From Anthonomus grandis grandis (Eukaryota; Arthropoda; Insecta; Coleoptera; Curculionidae), in contig NC_065546.1 in the NCBI RefSeq assembly GCF_022605725.1, forward strand, positions 39,118,227 through 39,182,226: a DNA stretch of 64,000 nt, given 5' to 3'. The position numbers were made by a program, and so were the translations under genes. Below are positions 43,707 to 55,621 of this stretch, piece after piece (the first letter of the stretch is position 1; each line of letters begins with the position of its first letter). The notes beneath the pieces were generated by a model. That model worked only from the letters and a program-made list of their open reading frames with translations. It was not told the DNA's origin and ran no database searches.

Positions 43707-46700
43707 TTCTGTTTTAGCTCGCTAATAGTGGTGTTGTCAATTTCATCGGCCTGAAGGCAAGATGAATTTTGCTATGGTAGATTTAGAAACTTTCGAACAA
43801 TGTTGCATGTATTTAGTATAACAGATTTCTGTATAGTGACAATCGTCCAGAAGGAAAGACCCAATACATTTAGGTTTTTGGACAGTGTTAAAGGGACAAT
43901 TCCAGTGGATCAAATAACTAGAGGGAGTATATATACATTATCTTGCCTCCATTGTTGTTTTATCTCGTGAGCTAGATCTGCGTGTTTAGTGTGTGTCGTT
44001 TCTAGGACATTATTGGTATTTGGCACTGCTATTTCAATTAGAAAAGTTTTCTTTTGGGCTTTGTTTATTAAGATTATATCTGGTCTGTTTGAAATTAGCG
44101 TCCTATCGGTCAAAACAGTTCTGTCCCAGTAGAGGCGAAAGTCGTAACTTTCAAGTACAGTTTCTGGTTTGTACTGGTAATAGGGGCAAGTTTCGCCAAT
44201 TAGATGATAAAGTTTTACCAGTTCTTGATGAATAATTTTTGCCACACAGTTATGTCGGTGCAGATATTCGGCAGCTGATAGAGATGTGCATCCTGATGTT
44301 ATATGTTGAATTGTCTCCGGTACGCGCAGGCATTTTCTACATCAATCGTCGATTACTTTCTCATCTTTAGTAATGTACTTAAGGTAATTTCCTGTAGCAA
44401 TCACTTAGTTTTGTATAGCCATCATAAAGCCTTCAGTTTTAGGAAATAGATCTCCACGAGTCAACCAGTAGTTCAACGTTTCATAATCGGCATGTTCGGC
44501 ATTAAGTTCGTGAGGATGCTTTCCGTGTATTGCTTCCATGTGTTAACTTTAATGGCTGTGTGCTCCTATCTTGTTACAGTAATGTGTTCTGCTATACCTG
44601 CACGGAGATTCAAGGGTGTGTATCCGTTATTCGCTAGCACCACTGCTCTATGAAGAGAAGAGATTTCCCTCATAGTGAGGAAGTATTTCTGAAGATCTGC
44701 TACTTGTTTTTTGAAGAGAAAAGAAATATCAGTTAGTCCTCTGCCACCCTTGGATCTGGGAAGAGTAAGTTTTTCGATGGCCTGAGGGATGGACTGAGGG
44801 TGGTGTGCTCGAAACGTCGTGAGCGTTGTTCTGGTCTTCCGCTCAATCTCCTCTATATCAGTCTTTGTCCACCTAATGACTCCAAAAGAATACGTTAAGA
44901 CAGGGATAGCGTAGGTATTAACCGCTTTAATCATGTTCTTATCATTCAGTTGAGTTTTTAAAATTTGCTTAAGACGATTTATATATTCCTTTTGGAGGTT
45001 CTGCTTCATTTTCTTGTGCTCTGTATGGGCTGACTGATGTACGCCCAAGGACTTATAAGTTTCCCCTTCTTCCATAGCCCGAATGAACCTACCATCTTGT
45101 AATAATTCAAAGTTGTTGGTGTTGTGTTTTACCTTTGATAACTGTTTGAGTTTTGTATTTATCGATACCAAAGCTTATTTTAATGTCGTGGGAATATTTC
45201 AATTGTTCGCAGCAATGAGTTGACATGCGTTGATGTCCCAGCATAGACTTTGATATCATCTATGTACATTAAATGTGTAATATTATATAGGTTTTCCTTG
45301 TTATCTTTAACGGTAAATCCATGTTGACTTTGATTAAGCATATAGGAGAGGGTATTCAGAGCCAGACAAAACCAGAGGGGACTCAGGGAATCTCCCTGGA
45401 AAAGGCCTTGTTGTATTTTAATAGACTCAGTCGCTAAATTTTCATTTCTGCAGTTAAGATTTAACTGTGTGGTCCAGAAACCCATCATAAGTTTTAATAA
45501 ATTGATAAGCGGTGAAGAGACTTTATAAATCTCAAGGACCTTAAGCAGCCAAGTGTGTGGAACGGTATCGAAAGCCTTACGGTAAGCTATAAAGGTGGTG
45601 TATAAGTTTCTCTGCTTCTGTATTGCTTGTTCCATAATTACAGTGTCTATAAGTAACTGTTCTTTACATCCTTGAGACCTTTGAATGCAGCCCTTTTGTT
45701 CTAGAGCGATAATTCCGTGGTCTTCGCAGTGCTTATAAATTATTTTTGCAATGCATGCTGTAAGCAGTTTATAGATTGTAGGCAGGTAAGTCATAGGCCT
45801 ATATTTTGCAGGATTTTCGGTATCGTTATCATTTGGCAGCAAATATGTTAGTCCTTGCGCAATGTAAGTTGGTATTGTGGTTGGTTCCTGCAAAAATCTG
45901 TTGAAAAGGACGAGCTAAATGTGTCTAAGTGCATTTAAACCGTTTGTACCAAAAGTTATGAATTCGGTCATTACCAGCTGCTTTCCAGTTGAAGGAATTC
46001 TCCACTATATGCCTCAATAGCTCAGGAGATATTATCGGCTCGTCCATTGATCTTAGTTCTTCCATTCTGTCAATCTCTTTTTGTATCCAGAGTGCTTCGA
46101 CACTATGAGTTGTAGGTACGGACTAGATTGACTCCCAAAACTCCCTGACTTGTCGTTTAAATGGTGGTTTACCGCTGTCGTTATTGGTGACATTTCTAAG
46201 CCTCCGATAAAAGTGTTTCTCGTTGTTCTGAAATAGCCTATTGGATGTTTTCCTAAGGTTAGATTCTTTATAGCTTCAAAGTCGTTGTGCAGCAACGCTT
46301 AGTTTTTGTTTGAGAGTATCTAAAACTTCTGCCATATTATGATTGGGAGGGTTATATGTGGCATGGGTTTTGTTTTGCCGCATAACACTATCGACTTGCT
46401 TGGTTAACTTACTGTTTCTTTGTCCTTGAATGTAGGCGGTGAGTTGGCCAATATCTTTTGTAAGTTTGGTTATTTTGTTGTTTAATCGCCTTTCCCAAGG
46501 TCGGACATGTTCTGTTGTGTAGTTTGTATCTGAGTGGTTTCGGACGTTCGATTTATTCATTCTGATAGCGGTTACAGCTGCTCGTATGCAGCTTATTAAA
46601 GGTGTTATGTTCTTCCAGATATTGTGGAAGGATTGCAGTATCTAATAAGTTTACCACGATCGCAAGTTGCCTGCTGCATTTTTGCTTAGAAATAACTGGT

Positions 46701-47530
46701 CGCTTTGTAGAAAATTCTATCAAAGCCCCAATTAAATAACTCCTTACCTTCTCCAACTGAGTATTATCACTGGAGTCTTGGTTTTGTACTATTCGATCCG
46801 GTGATGGTGGAGTATCTGGATCTGATTGCGCGGCTCCTGCTGGTATTGCTGCTTGAATATTATGATCTTCTCAAGGCTCAATAGGATGGGAGGCGTCGTT
46901 CTTAAGTGCTTCCAGCAGCTCCCTTGATAGGCGTCTATTATTGATTATTACTCGCTTTTGATCGATTAGCCTTTGATCAGATAAGTGTGCGAGATCTGGG
47001 TGTATTTCGGCAATAGCACGTTGTAGTAATGGTCTTGTTCCTACAGAAATCGTTTCTCCTTCGGTGACTTTGTAGTAGCAGCGCCATGAGATCTGTGTTC
47101 AATTGGTCAGTCCACTGCATACGCTGCCGGGGTTTTCTTGTTTTGATGGTTAGTGGCTGATTTGTCACCAAAACACGGTTAGCAGATTGAGCGACATGTT
47201 TTTGGGTGCTCACTAGTGCAGGTAGGTTCGTAGCGGGGTCGTCAATGGGTTCGACGAGCGTAGGGTTCCCGCGCCGTCCTCGACCGTTACAGCGCTCGTG
47301 CGAGGCTGTGTTCTGTGTTCTTGGAACCATAATTCACGTGTAGCAGCGGGTTAGCCTGAAACACGGTGTTCTCCCTATCGCGTCAGCCTCACCCTTTGCC
47401 ATCCACCGGGTTGGGTTACCCGGGCTCAGGCTCCGGGAAAGTTTCCAGGGCCCACCAGCTTGGAGGTGCGACTAGGAATTGGGTAGGAGAGGCTATAAGA
47501 GTCGCTTCACTACCCCTCTGGACCCTTTAT
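43707..47530 (-). mobile_element. R4/Dong-like non-LTR element, copy A, near full length
   Basis: A 3.8-kb minus-strand element bounded on both sides by TAA/TTA microsatellites (43674-43706 and 47531-47633). Its 3' untranslated region (43707-43905) ends ...CTAAAACAG, then A-rich sequence into the TAA run. The placement fits Dong elements, which are known to insert into TAA repeats. The 5' region (47340-47525) is GC-richer untranslated sequence. Confidence 0.82.
43910..47330 (-). pseudogene. R4/Dong-like ORF: Myb, RT, zinc finger, RLE endonuclease, broken
   Basis: Right to left: the N-terminus from ATG 47328-47330 with a Myb-like RMQWTDQLNTDLMALLL, a middle part (NWKAAGNDRIHNFWYK near 45980), and RT from 45893 (IAQGLTYLLPNDNDTENPAKYRPMTYLPTIYKLL in pieces, QGLFQGDSLSPLWFCLAL, LMYIDDIKVYAG). 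After it come the RT tail (YSFGVIRWTKTDIEEIERK, LPRSKGGRGLTDI), a zinc motif CRKCLRVPETIQHITSGC near 44330, and a restriction-like endonuclease (YWDRTVLTDRTLISNRPDIIL, FLIEIAVPNTNN). Motif A reads FIAYRKAFDTVPH: the first catalytic Asp expected before Y is Ala. At least four frame breaks (about 46980, 46560, 45900-46050, 45180) make it a pseudogene. Confidence 0.85.
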
Positions 47531-47534
47531 TAAT

Positions 47535-47631
<97 letters not shown>

Positions 47632-47633
47632 TT
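47531..47633. repeat. (TAA)n microsatellite, ~100 bp
   Basis: About 34 near-perfect TAA units. It lies at the 5' boundary of R4/Dong-like copy A and is probably its insertion target. Confidence 0.97.
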
Positions 47634-47779
47634 TAGTTAGAATTATTAGTTCTTTATATAATAGATGTTATGTTTTTATATGTTATTTGAAAGAAAGTCA
47701 CCTGTAATGTATTTTTGGAAAAAAAATATTTTAGATGAAATTAAAAAGAGCATTTCCTAGGAAATTAATCAATTAATTA

Positions 47780-48440
47780 GGTTTGAAAGGCAACAACACG
47801 TGCTTTGGAGACATTTATCCCCCACCACTGTCACATGACAGATGACAGACTTCATCAGCTGATCCTTCAAGTAGTAGGAATGTTTTTGATATCTGTCAGT
47901 AGGAATGGGCGCTTACGTCATAATACATTGTTGTTATTCAATTCTGTTAGTTGTTTAAAGATATTTCAGTTGTTCATTGGCTATTTGCTATTTTGTAACT
48001 AATTTGTCTAGCAGTATAATAAGCTTATTTTGTAATATTAATTTCGCTTACAATAGGATCACTCTTTATTTTAGTGTAAGTTGACGTATCGCCCAGAATA
48101 CAAGTTGCTTTTTGATTGTAGTCTACTAAAGGCATTACTACGGTCATATTACTCTTGTCAGCCCTGGTCACAATAATTTCTGCCTTATTATTGTTTAGAA
48201 TGGAATATGTTTTATTTACACATTTTAAAATATATTATCGCATGTCTCCGTTTTTGTGAATATTTGAAGAGTTAACAAAATTTAATAATATATTTAGGCA
48301 TTTATTAGGAACATTGATCCTTTTTTCTTCTTCTATGTTGTCTATTGTGTATTCAGTTGTTTGGTTGAATAGGAAATTTCTTATAAATGTGAAGAAGGTT
48401 AAATTTTTCCCTAAGCTTAAAATGTACTAAACATAATGTG
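47780..48440 (-). pseudogene. Penelope-like element fragment
   Basis: Between 48430 and 48010 the minus strand reads LSLGKNLTFF, TTEYTIDNIEEEKRI, a stop, then EIIVTRADKSNMTVVMPLVDYNQK and DTSTYTKIKSDPI. This matches the N-terminal part of Penelope-like RTs (ADKGN..VV, then TY..I..DP). The catalytic RT motifs and GIY-YIG endonuclease are missing. Bases 47780-47870 (minus) carry CAGCTGATGAAG and AAAGCACGTGTTG words that resemble Penelope terminal repeats. This indicates an internally deleted copy. Confidence 0.6.
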
Positions 48441-49049
48441 GAAATTCACTATCAGTAAGATTAAAAATCAAACTCCGGAAACTGACACTTTTTTGTTTTT
48501 TAAGTAAGCTTTAAATATTTTCCTTTGTGATTTTTTGACTTTGTAAAAGTTTATTTTGGGTATTTATAAAATTATTAAAATGATATTCAGTTAATGTAGT
48601 TTTACGAATTTCTTTATGATTTTGAACTTTCTCTATACAGTGCATTCTCGATGAAAGGAGCAAATTTATTTAAAAATCAGGTATTTCTTTCTTCTTTTAT
48701 TTCTTGGACAGGTCAATTAACATTATAACTTTCGCGTTTTTTTGCAATAAGAATTGTCTATACAAGGTGCTCAAAGTAGAAACTATGGCGTCAACATTAT
48801 TTTTTTTAAATCGAACACCCTGTATATCATCACATTTTACAGTTCTACGATATATTCTGAATATTTTTTGATTAGCATACCATATGCCTAAAGTCAGTAA
48901 TGGTTTATCAAATTTGATGTAATAGACAAATGCATGAAGCATACGACATTAAAAAATTAAAATGTATATAATATTAATTACAACTGATGTTAAATTTGTT
49001 TTCCATTTATTTCAATGCATTTTTGAAGTCGGTAAATAAATTCCAATTG

Positions 49050-49635
49050 CACATTTTCAGTCACTTGTGGATAGATAAGTCTAATTTCTTATCAAAGTCT
49101 TTGGTTTAAATCATCAACATTATTTGGTTTATTTAGATAAACTTTGAACTTCATATAGCTCCATAAGAAAAAATCTATTGGGGTTATATCCGCTGGCCAC
49201 TCAATCGGTCGTCTTCGTCCAATCCATCTGTTAAGTTGCAAGAATTTATCGAACGGCGATGGCGAAGTGAGGAGCTGCTCCGTCTTGTTGAAACCATATC
49301 TCGTTATTAGGTATGTCAGTCTCTTGTGGATCAGGGAATAAAACAACTAAAGCAGGGATACGTTCAAACTGTAAAAAGTTTAAATAATGATAATAATAAT
49401 AGTCTGTTTAATGTGTTTCGAAAAGAAAAGGTCCAAGGATTCAATTTTTCTTAATACCTGCCCACACATTTTTTGAGGGCGCTTTGTGTGGGTCTATTGA
49501 CGATTTTTGGTTGTCCACGATCTGCAATTTTGCCTGTTAACGTTTCCGTTTAGTGCAAAGCTAAAGTACGCACCCGGTCTCCAAAATCAATCATCACGAG
49601 CATTTTAATTCGTTCTTTCTTAGATAAATGCATTT
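49050..49635 (-). pseudogene. Mariner transposase of outer element, internally deleted
   Basis: The minus strand opens at about 49633 with MHLSKKERIKMLVMIDFGDRVRT, the N-terminal helix-turn-helix of the insect DUF4817-type mariner. After RGQPKIVNR it jumps to the catalytic region. After several broken frames the C-terminus reads WIGRRRPIEWPADITPIDFFLWSYMKFKVYLNKPNN (49092-49346). The third Asp position in the usual RSPDLTP is disturbed (ADITP). Much of the region between the DNA-binding part and the second Asp is missing. Confidence 0.8.
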
Positions 49636-49989
49636 TATGAAAAAATGATGACGTGAAATAACAATTAATATGACAACTATACCCACATATGCGTCTAAAA
49701 CAAATATTAAGTAGGTTCTAAAATTGGAAACTCTTTGAAAGTAATAAGGTCTACTTATTTTCTAAATCACATGAAAAATTAATGTTGTCATAGTTTCTAC
49801 TTGAAACATCCTGTAATGAAAATTTTCATTGAAAAGGAGGCATTGACTCAACTGGACAACAAGTTAAACATTAGTTGCGATAAATCTAGAATAAATTTGT
49901 ATGTTTTAATTTCATGTTTCGTTAGTCTATTAGGTGATACTTAACATAAACCATTGACTTTAGGCGTATGGTTCTTTTTACAAAAAGTA

Positions 49990-51890
49990 TACAGAATATA
50001 ATACAGGGAGTTAATTCTTGGGTAAATTTTAAGAAAAAAACTTTATATAAACGTATGCCCTAAAAGGCGTAACTTTTTGATATACCGGGTGGTAAAGATT
50101 GAGGAAAATATATGTTTTTTTTTTATAATACCTGTAAAACCCCTGTAGATATTTTAATAAAATTTGATGTGCATTTTCTATGCATCAAAAGGTATTTTCT
50201 GAGGCTCACTAATTTTTATTTATTCCAGTGACGTTTCTGTAAAACTAAATATTTTTCATGAAAAATATGGTACGCCACTTTTTTTTAATTTTTTTTTTGT
50301 TTTTGTAGTTTTTATTTATTTCTGAGCAAATTTAATCTCTTGACATTCTTTTGTCCGAGGTTGAGTATTCAAATAAAATCCATCTACCTAAATGTATTAA
50401 GTGTTTATTATTAATGTTTAGATGTGTTTCTAACTTTTGTTTTAGACCAAATGAAAGGAGAAGAAATTAAATACCTAATTATAAAAATTTTTGATAATGA
50501 CCACCCTCTACCATTATGCAAGAGTCTATAGGTCGCCGCATTTGTTGACGAATCCGATAAAAAATTCCGGGAGAATTTTGAATTACGGCACATGAATTAA
50601 TGATTCAATTTCTCAAGTTATCAATATGCAGTACCCGAATCCTGTACACCTAGTACAATCTAGTGGATTCATATCTGATGACCGAGGTGTCCAAAACTGA
50701 GGACCGCCTCGGCCTAATATGGATGGCCTCGGATGTTTCGTCTAAATAACGACGTGCTAATAAATTAAAATGGACAGGAGCCCCATCGTGCATAAACCAC
50801 ATTACTCTTATAACATCTAGGGGTACCGCCTCAAGAAGTCCTGGAAGTATGTCTTGGAGAAAACGAGGGTATGTTTCCCCATTCCATCTCTGTGGTAGAA
50901 AATGTGGGCCAATAAGGTGGTTTCCAATGATTTCAACCCATACATTTAAAGAAAATTGTTGTTGGTTATGAGCTTCAACTAGGGTATGGGGATTTTCATC
51001 TGCTGAAATGTGGTTATTATGGTAATTAATGATTGGCTCTCTGAAAAAATTAGCTTCGTCGGTAAACAGAATCCGCCTTAAAAATTGAGGGTTTTGCTCA
51101 ATGACTTCTCGAGAGGACATTCAACGAGAAAATTCAAGATGCCTAGGAATATCTCGTGGTAATAGAGTCTGGACTCGTTGTACGTGATATAGATATAATA
51201 ACTGATCCTTTAAAATAGTCCATACCGTCATATGATTAACATGTAGCTGCAGACCATTTTGTAGTACTGGTGTCAGGTGGTTCATTAATTAAATTAAGTA
51301 CTACTTCTTCCAATTCCGGTGTTCTAATGTCGCGTTGGCGATCACAGTTATGCTTTCTTGGTTGAAAAGTAACAGCTCGAGGTTCCGTATTATGAGGTGC
51401 CATTCGTTGAGGGTACATTTCAGTATACATTCTAGATGCTTACAATGAATTTCGTTAGCAAGACCATAAACAAAATGCATATCGGTCATTTTTGCATTTT
51501 AATAATTTGCCATTTTAATGAAATGGATTAAAATTGCACAAAAAAGTTTCTACTTTAAAGGAGGCAAGAACTGACAGCAAGTAAACAGTGGTATACCATA
51601 TATTTCATTAAAAATATTTACTTTAAACCTTGCACGAACGTCATTGATACAAATTTAAAAAAATTAGTAAGCCTCAGAAGTGCCTTTTGATGCGTAGAAA
51701 ATGCATACCAAATATTACTTAAAATCTAAAGGGGTTTCACAGATATTGTAAAAAAACATATATTTTTCTTCAATCTTTACCACCCGGTATCTCAAAAGTT
51801 AGGACATACGTTCATATAAAGTTTTTTTCTTATAATTTACCCAAGAATCAGCTCCTGAATTTTTTCGCATATATTTATTTACACCCTGTA
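49990..51890 (-). mobile_element. Mariner-like element nested inside the outer mariner
   Basis: The ends 49990-50240 and 51660-51890 are long inverted repeats. Both begin TACAG, then share GATTCTTGGGTAAAT-like, ACTTTATAT-AACGTATG, and TACCGGGTGGTAAAGATTGA blocks. TA occurs at 49988-49989 and 51891-51892. The interior is a broken transposase on the minus strand. Because it lies wholly within 48636-52057 it is the younger of the two. Confidence 0.85.
50640..51490 (-). pseudogene. Mariner transposase of inner element, broken
   Basis: The N-terminus MTDMHFVYGLAN (51489) and RDIRTPELEEVVLNLINE (about 51300) are the DNA-binding half. The catalytic half (51120-50650) reads FLRRILFTDEANF with the first Asp, SLNVWVEIIGNHLIGPHFLP, WFMHDGAPVHFNLLARRYLD with the second Asp, and, one frame over, GRGGPQFWTPRSSDMNPLD with the third. 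Frameshifts lie near 51430, 51150-51230 and 50720. All three acidic residues are present but not in one frame. Confidence 0.85.
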
Positions 51891-52139
51891 TAGAATTGTA
51901 AAAAGTCATAATATTCAGGGTGTTCTATTTTTTAAAAAATGAATGTTGACGCCATAGTTTTTACTTGATATAATAATGTATGTGCCCAAAAAATAAAAGA
52001 CGAAAAAAATACCTGAATTTTAAATGAATTTGCTCCTTTCATCGTGAATGCACTATATAATAATTCATCCATTTATCTCTATTCCACGCAATTTCACGAA
52101 AAGCCTCCCAAATATTTATACAAAAATTCAATCCTTCGT

Positions 52140-52345
52140 TATATTCGACTCATAAGCCCTCGGGCTGAAATATATACAGCTATATATAGAGCGCCGCATC
52201 ATTCCAGGGTTGAATTTTACTTTACTTTAATACGACCGAAAGGCCGGGGGCGTTTGGGGCCCCGGGGCCTCTCTCGCTTGGCCTCGACTCTACATAATTT
52301 TAAAGGACCCCCGGGCCCTACTGATACAGGGGCGTATCTCCGCTC
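52140..52345. other. GC-rich block of unknown origin
   Basis: Contains CCGGGGGCGTTTGGGGCCCC and ACCCCCGGGCCC-like words in an AT-rich neighbourhood just outside the mariner pair. GCCCTCGGGCT near 52157 recurs near 61961. The open frame through it is a by-product of base composition. Confidence 0.4.
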
Positions 52346-53110
52346 TTTGGTAGGGATATGCACTATTGTTTACCAAAATTCTATCTTGGTCAAAGTGGAA
52401 TTTTTGAAGCATCTAATATGTCTTAAAAGATTTGTCCTTAAATCTTGAGATTTCTCCAAAAATATTCGGTTTTTAAGAAATTTTGAAACATTCTCAGAAA
52501 ATAAATTATTTTATTAGGATAGACGTCAGTATTTCAGTAAATAGAAATTTATTCAATTATCGAAAAAGTGAAGAAAATAGATTTATTCACGTACAGTGGT
52601 GTTACGATAGTCGTGTCCGTTTCATTTATCACCCTGTTGGTTCAAATTTTGCACATTCAGTAATAGGGACCACGACTCCATATTTTATATGTTTTAGCAT
52701 TTTTCTGCGTTTCTATCGATTAGTCATTGTTTTTAACCTGTTTTGTCTGAAATATCAATAATTGGTACTTTTAAAATATAATAGTCAGTTAATACCAAGC
52801 ATTCGTACGATTAAAATATTCTACGGTTGTCAATAAAGAGAGTGCGAGAAACGTCTTAAGTCGAGGATTAAATCAAAGTGGAAATATATTATTAATATCA
52901 TCGGGTATTATGTAGGTAAATGGCTGATCCTGCAACTAAAATATCTTATTAATTCCTATCAGATTTTGTATAGAGTAACACTACATTGGGTTGTCAAAAT
53001 GGAAAAAACAACGGACGGAGGCCAGGGGTATAGTGTTAAACGCGGCAGGGTGCTGATAAATTCAAAAATTAAAATAAGATCAATAAACAGAATAAGAAAC
53101 TATAAGAAGG
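52345..53110. other. Non-coding stretch
   Basis: No recognisable protein, RNA or paired repeat is seen between the GC-rich block and the pogo-type element. Confidence 0.4.
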
Positions 53111-53127
53111 TACCGTAAAACGGAGTT

Positions 53128-53157
53128 ACTTTGCACTGAGCAGGGAAACTTTGCACC
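53128..53157 (+). repeat. Left subterminal ACTTTGCAC boxes
   Basis: ACTTTGCAC occurs at 53128-53136 and ACTTTGCACC at 53148-53157, 20 bp apart. They may be transposase-binding sites. Confidence 0.75.
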
Positions 53158-53514
53158 GAACATGTTAAATTATATTTTCTGTAATCCTCCTCATAATTTT
53201 GTTCAGGTATTTCTACTACCTCTAGAACACATAGGCAACATCGCAATACGTCACCAACACGCGCGCGTATATCCTCCTGGTCGCCAGTTGTTTATCAGCA
53301 ACCGTCCGAATATTAACCTAGAAATTCTATGATTTTCTGGCTTTGCAAAATCATAATGTGCAGAAAGTCCCAGAGTACAAAAATTGGTAAGTACACGTCT
53401 AAAGGCTTATACTATAACCGATTGCGATTTGTAGTTGTTAAAATAACGGGTTTAAACAAGGATAGCAATAAAAAAAACATTGTTTACATGGGCACTTATC
53501 ATGTGGAATTGGGT

Positions 53515-53546
53515 ATACTTTGCACCGCTCAAGTGGTGCAAAGTAT
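53515..53546. repeat. Hairpin of two ACTTTGCACC boxes
   Basis: ATACTTTGCACC (53515-53526) and GGTGCAAAGTAT (53535-53546) are exact complements with an 8-base loop, upstream of the gene start. Confidence 0.92.
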
Positions 53547-53618
53547 CCCCTACTTGTCACGTCCAAACTATTTTCATTCACAAGAGTAAAAGTTAAATAG
53601 GTAAATGGTTTTCAGAAA

Positions 53619-55569
53619 ATGCCCAGACGTTATAAAAGGAAACTGGGATCTCGCAGATATGCAGACTACTCAGAAGAAAATTCGAAGGCAGGTTTGTCAG
53701 CAATACAAGATGGCATAAGCACAAGAGTTGCCGCTGAATCCTTTAACATTCCAAGGAGAACTATTTTTTACAAATTAAAAGGAACACACGCTAGAAAACC
53801 TGGATACTCATCAATATTCTCTTATGAAGAGAAAAGATGTTTTGTACAATGCATTTATAGCCTTAGTGATTCTGGTTTTCCTGTTACTGGAATGGAATTG
53901 CGACAAATAATCAAGCGCTATTTAAATCGCAAAGGAAAAAAAATAACTCGTTTTAGGGATAATACTCCAGGTATCGATTGGGTCAAATCATTTTTAACTC
54001 GTCATAAGGACCTTACTGCAAGGATAGCCTCGAACATAAAAAGAAGTAGAGCAACATTCAATGCAAACCAAATGACTGAATACATAGAAGATCTAAAACA
54101 AACATTAACTGGTGTAGAGCCGCATGCTATTTTTAATTATGACGAGACAAACTTAGATGTGACGATGACCCCGGTCAAAAAAAGATATTAACTAAACGTG
54201 GTGTTAAGTATCCCGAACGAATTTGTAATTCCTCAAAGAGTAGCATTTCTCTTATGATTTGTGGAAATACAGCTGGTGAGGTTCTACCTCATTATGTGGT
54301 GTACAAATCCAAGCATTTGTGGGACACCTGGACTGAGAATGGTCCCCCTGGTACGCGTTATGCAAATACTGTATCTGGTTGGTTCGAATCACAGATATTT
54401 GCAAATTGGTTCAGCACTCTCCTATTGCCCAGGTTTAAAAAATTCAGGGAAAGAAGGTCGTTTTAGGAGACAATTTGTCTTCTCATATTAATGATGAAGT
54501 CCTCGATTTATGTCGAAGACACGACATTGATTTTGTATGTTTGCCTCCGAATAGCACCCACGTTACACAACCGCTACATGTCGCATTATTTGCCATCATG
54601 AAAAGAGACTGGAGAGATATTTTATCTCAATATAAGGAAACTTATGTAGGGAGTAGATCAAATGTGTTTGAGAAACAGCATTTTCCAATGCTCTTACGAT
54701 CATTAATGGAAAAAATTCAAAAGAATGGCGCTGAGATATTAAAGTCGGGATTTAGGAAATGCGGTATCGTCCCTTGCGATGTAACACCGCTTGGAGCGGT
54801 TAACAACAACTAAGCAATCTAATATGACAACTACTAGCGACACAAATAAATCAAGTTCGTCGGATATCGAAAACACTTTCATTAAGTATTTAGAAGATAA
54901 AAGACAGGAAGCCACACAGTTTAAGCCACGTAGGAAGAAGAAAATAACGGTTTCAGTAGGATACAGTATTGCCCATTCTGAAATTAGTTTAACAAATCTA
55001 ACTGGAGCATCTACATCCACACCTCTTCAAGCTGTTAAACCAGAAATCGTAGATGATTCAGAGATTAGGACATTGTTTTGGACGACCACTTTCCACTAGG
55101 CAGGGATTCATCAGATGATGAAATAAATGAGATGCAAGAAATGGAAGAAGAAAAAGAATTTAATGAAAAACTCGTTTCAGGTTCTCTTGGATCAAATATT
55201 GTCGACAAAGTCAAAAACTCTGGATTAGATGATGTTAAAAAAGTTGTTGGCGAGTACGTCTTATTTTCCTATGAAGATCATGTTTATCCTGGAGTGATAA
55301 CAGCAATAGAAAACGATGGAGCGATGATCAATCCTATGGCCAGATCGATAAAGTTTTGGAAATGGCCAGAAAGATGTGACGAAATATGGTATTCGTGGGA
55401 CATTGGCGCCATTAGCCCTCCCAAGAAAATGTCCAAACGAGGATTGTACATTGTCCCAGAATGCGACAAATTGTATTTTTACTATTATAATGTTATAATA
55501 AAGTTTGTTCATTTAAATTGTAGCAATTTTCTTTACTTTTATGCTTGTTTCATAAGTATATGTAGGTAG
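53619..55569 (+). pseudogene. Pogo/DDE_1 transposase, frameshifted, third Asp lost
   Basis: The start ATG at 53619 gives MPRRYKRKLGSRRY, then a pipsqueak-type helix-turn-helix (YSEENSKAGLSAIQDG to IPRRTIFYKLKG). A CENP-B-like second DNA-binding region follows (WVKSFLTRHKDLTAR). The DDE core shows FNYDETNLDV (first Asp, about residue 174), KRGVKYPERIC, LMICGNTAGEVLPHYVVYK, WFESQIFANWF, VVLGDNLSSHIND (second Asp) and PPNSTHVTQPLHVALF. In pogo relatives the last motif is QPLDV. Here the codon at 54577-54579 is CAT, so the third catalytic Asp is His. Frames break near 54160, 54440, 54800 and 55080. The acidic/basic tail ends with a GEYVLFSYEDHVYPGVI domain. Confidence 0.88.
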
Positions 55570-55621
55570 GTAGATTTAAATTCACAAAACTTGGCCCACG
55601 AACATTTTTTCGCATTTAATT

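Larger units (their letters stand above)
48636..52057 (-). mobile_element. Mariner-like element with ~200-bp inverted ends (outer)
   Basis: The ends 48636-48845 and about 51895-52057 are inverted copies. They start ACAGTGCATTC / ATAGTGCATTC, then CGATGAAAGGAGCAAATT, AATTCAGGTATTT-like blocks, CTATGGCGTCAACATT and GAACACCCTG. TA flanks both ends (48634-48635, 52058-52059). The interior carries a decayed transposase (49050-49635) and is split by a second mariner (49990-51890). Without it the element is about 1.5 kb. Confidence 0.82.

Noticed and set aside
47531..47633. Regular short repeats as a CRISPR-like array
   Set aside because: A simple TAA microsatellite without spacers, in a eukaryotic context.
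47780..47870. Third hammerhead (CTGATGA present on the minus strand)
   Set aside because: No GAAA at a suitable distance and no pairing helix II.
48697..48942. 81-codon minus-strand open frame
   Set aside because: It lies across the inverted end of the outer mariner and shows no transposase motif.
52044..52448. 134-codon open frame over the GC-rich block
   Set aside because: Openness follows from GC richness. The translation shows no domain-like pattern.
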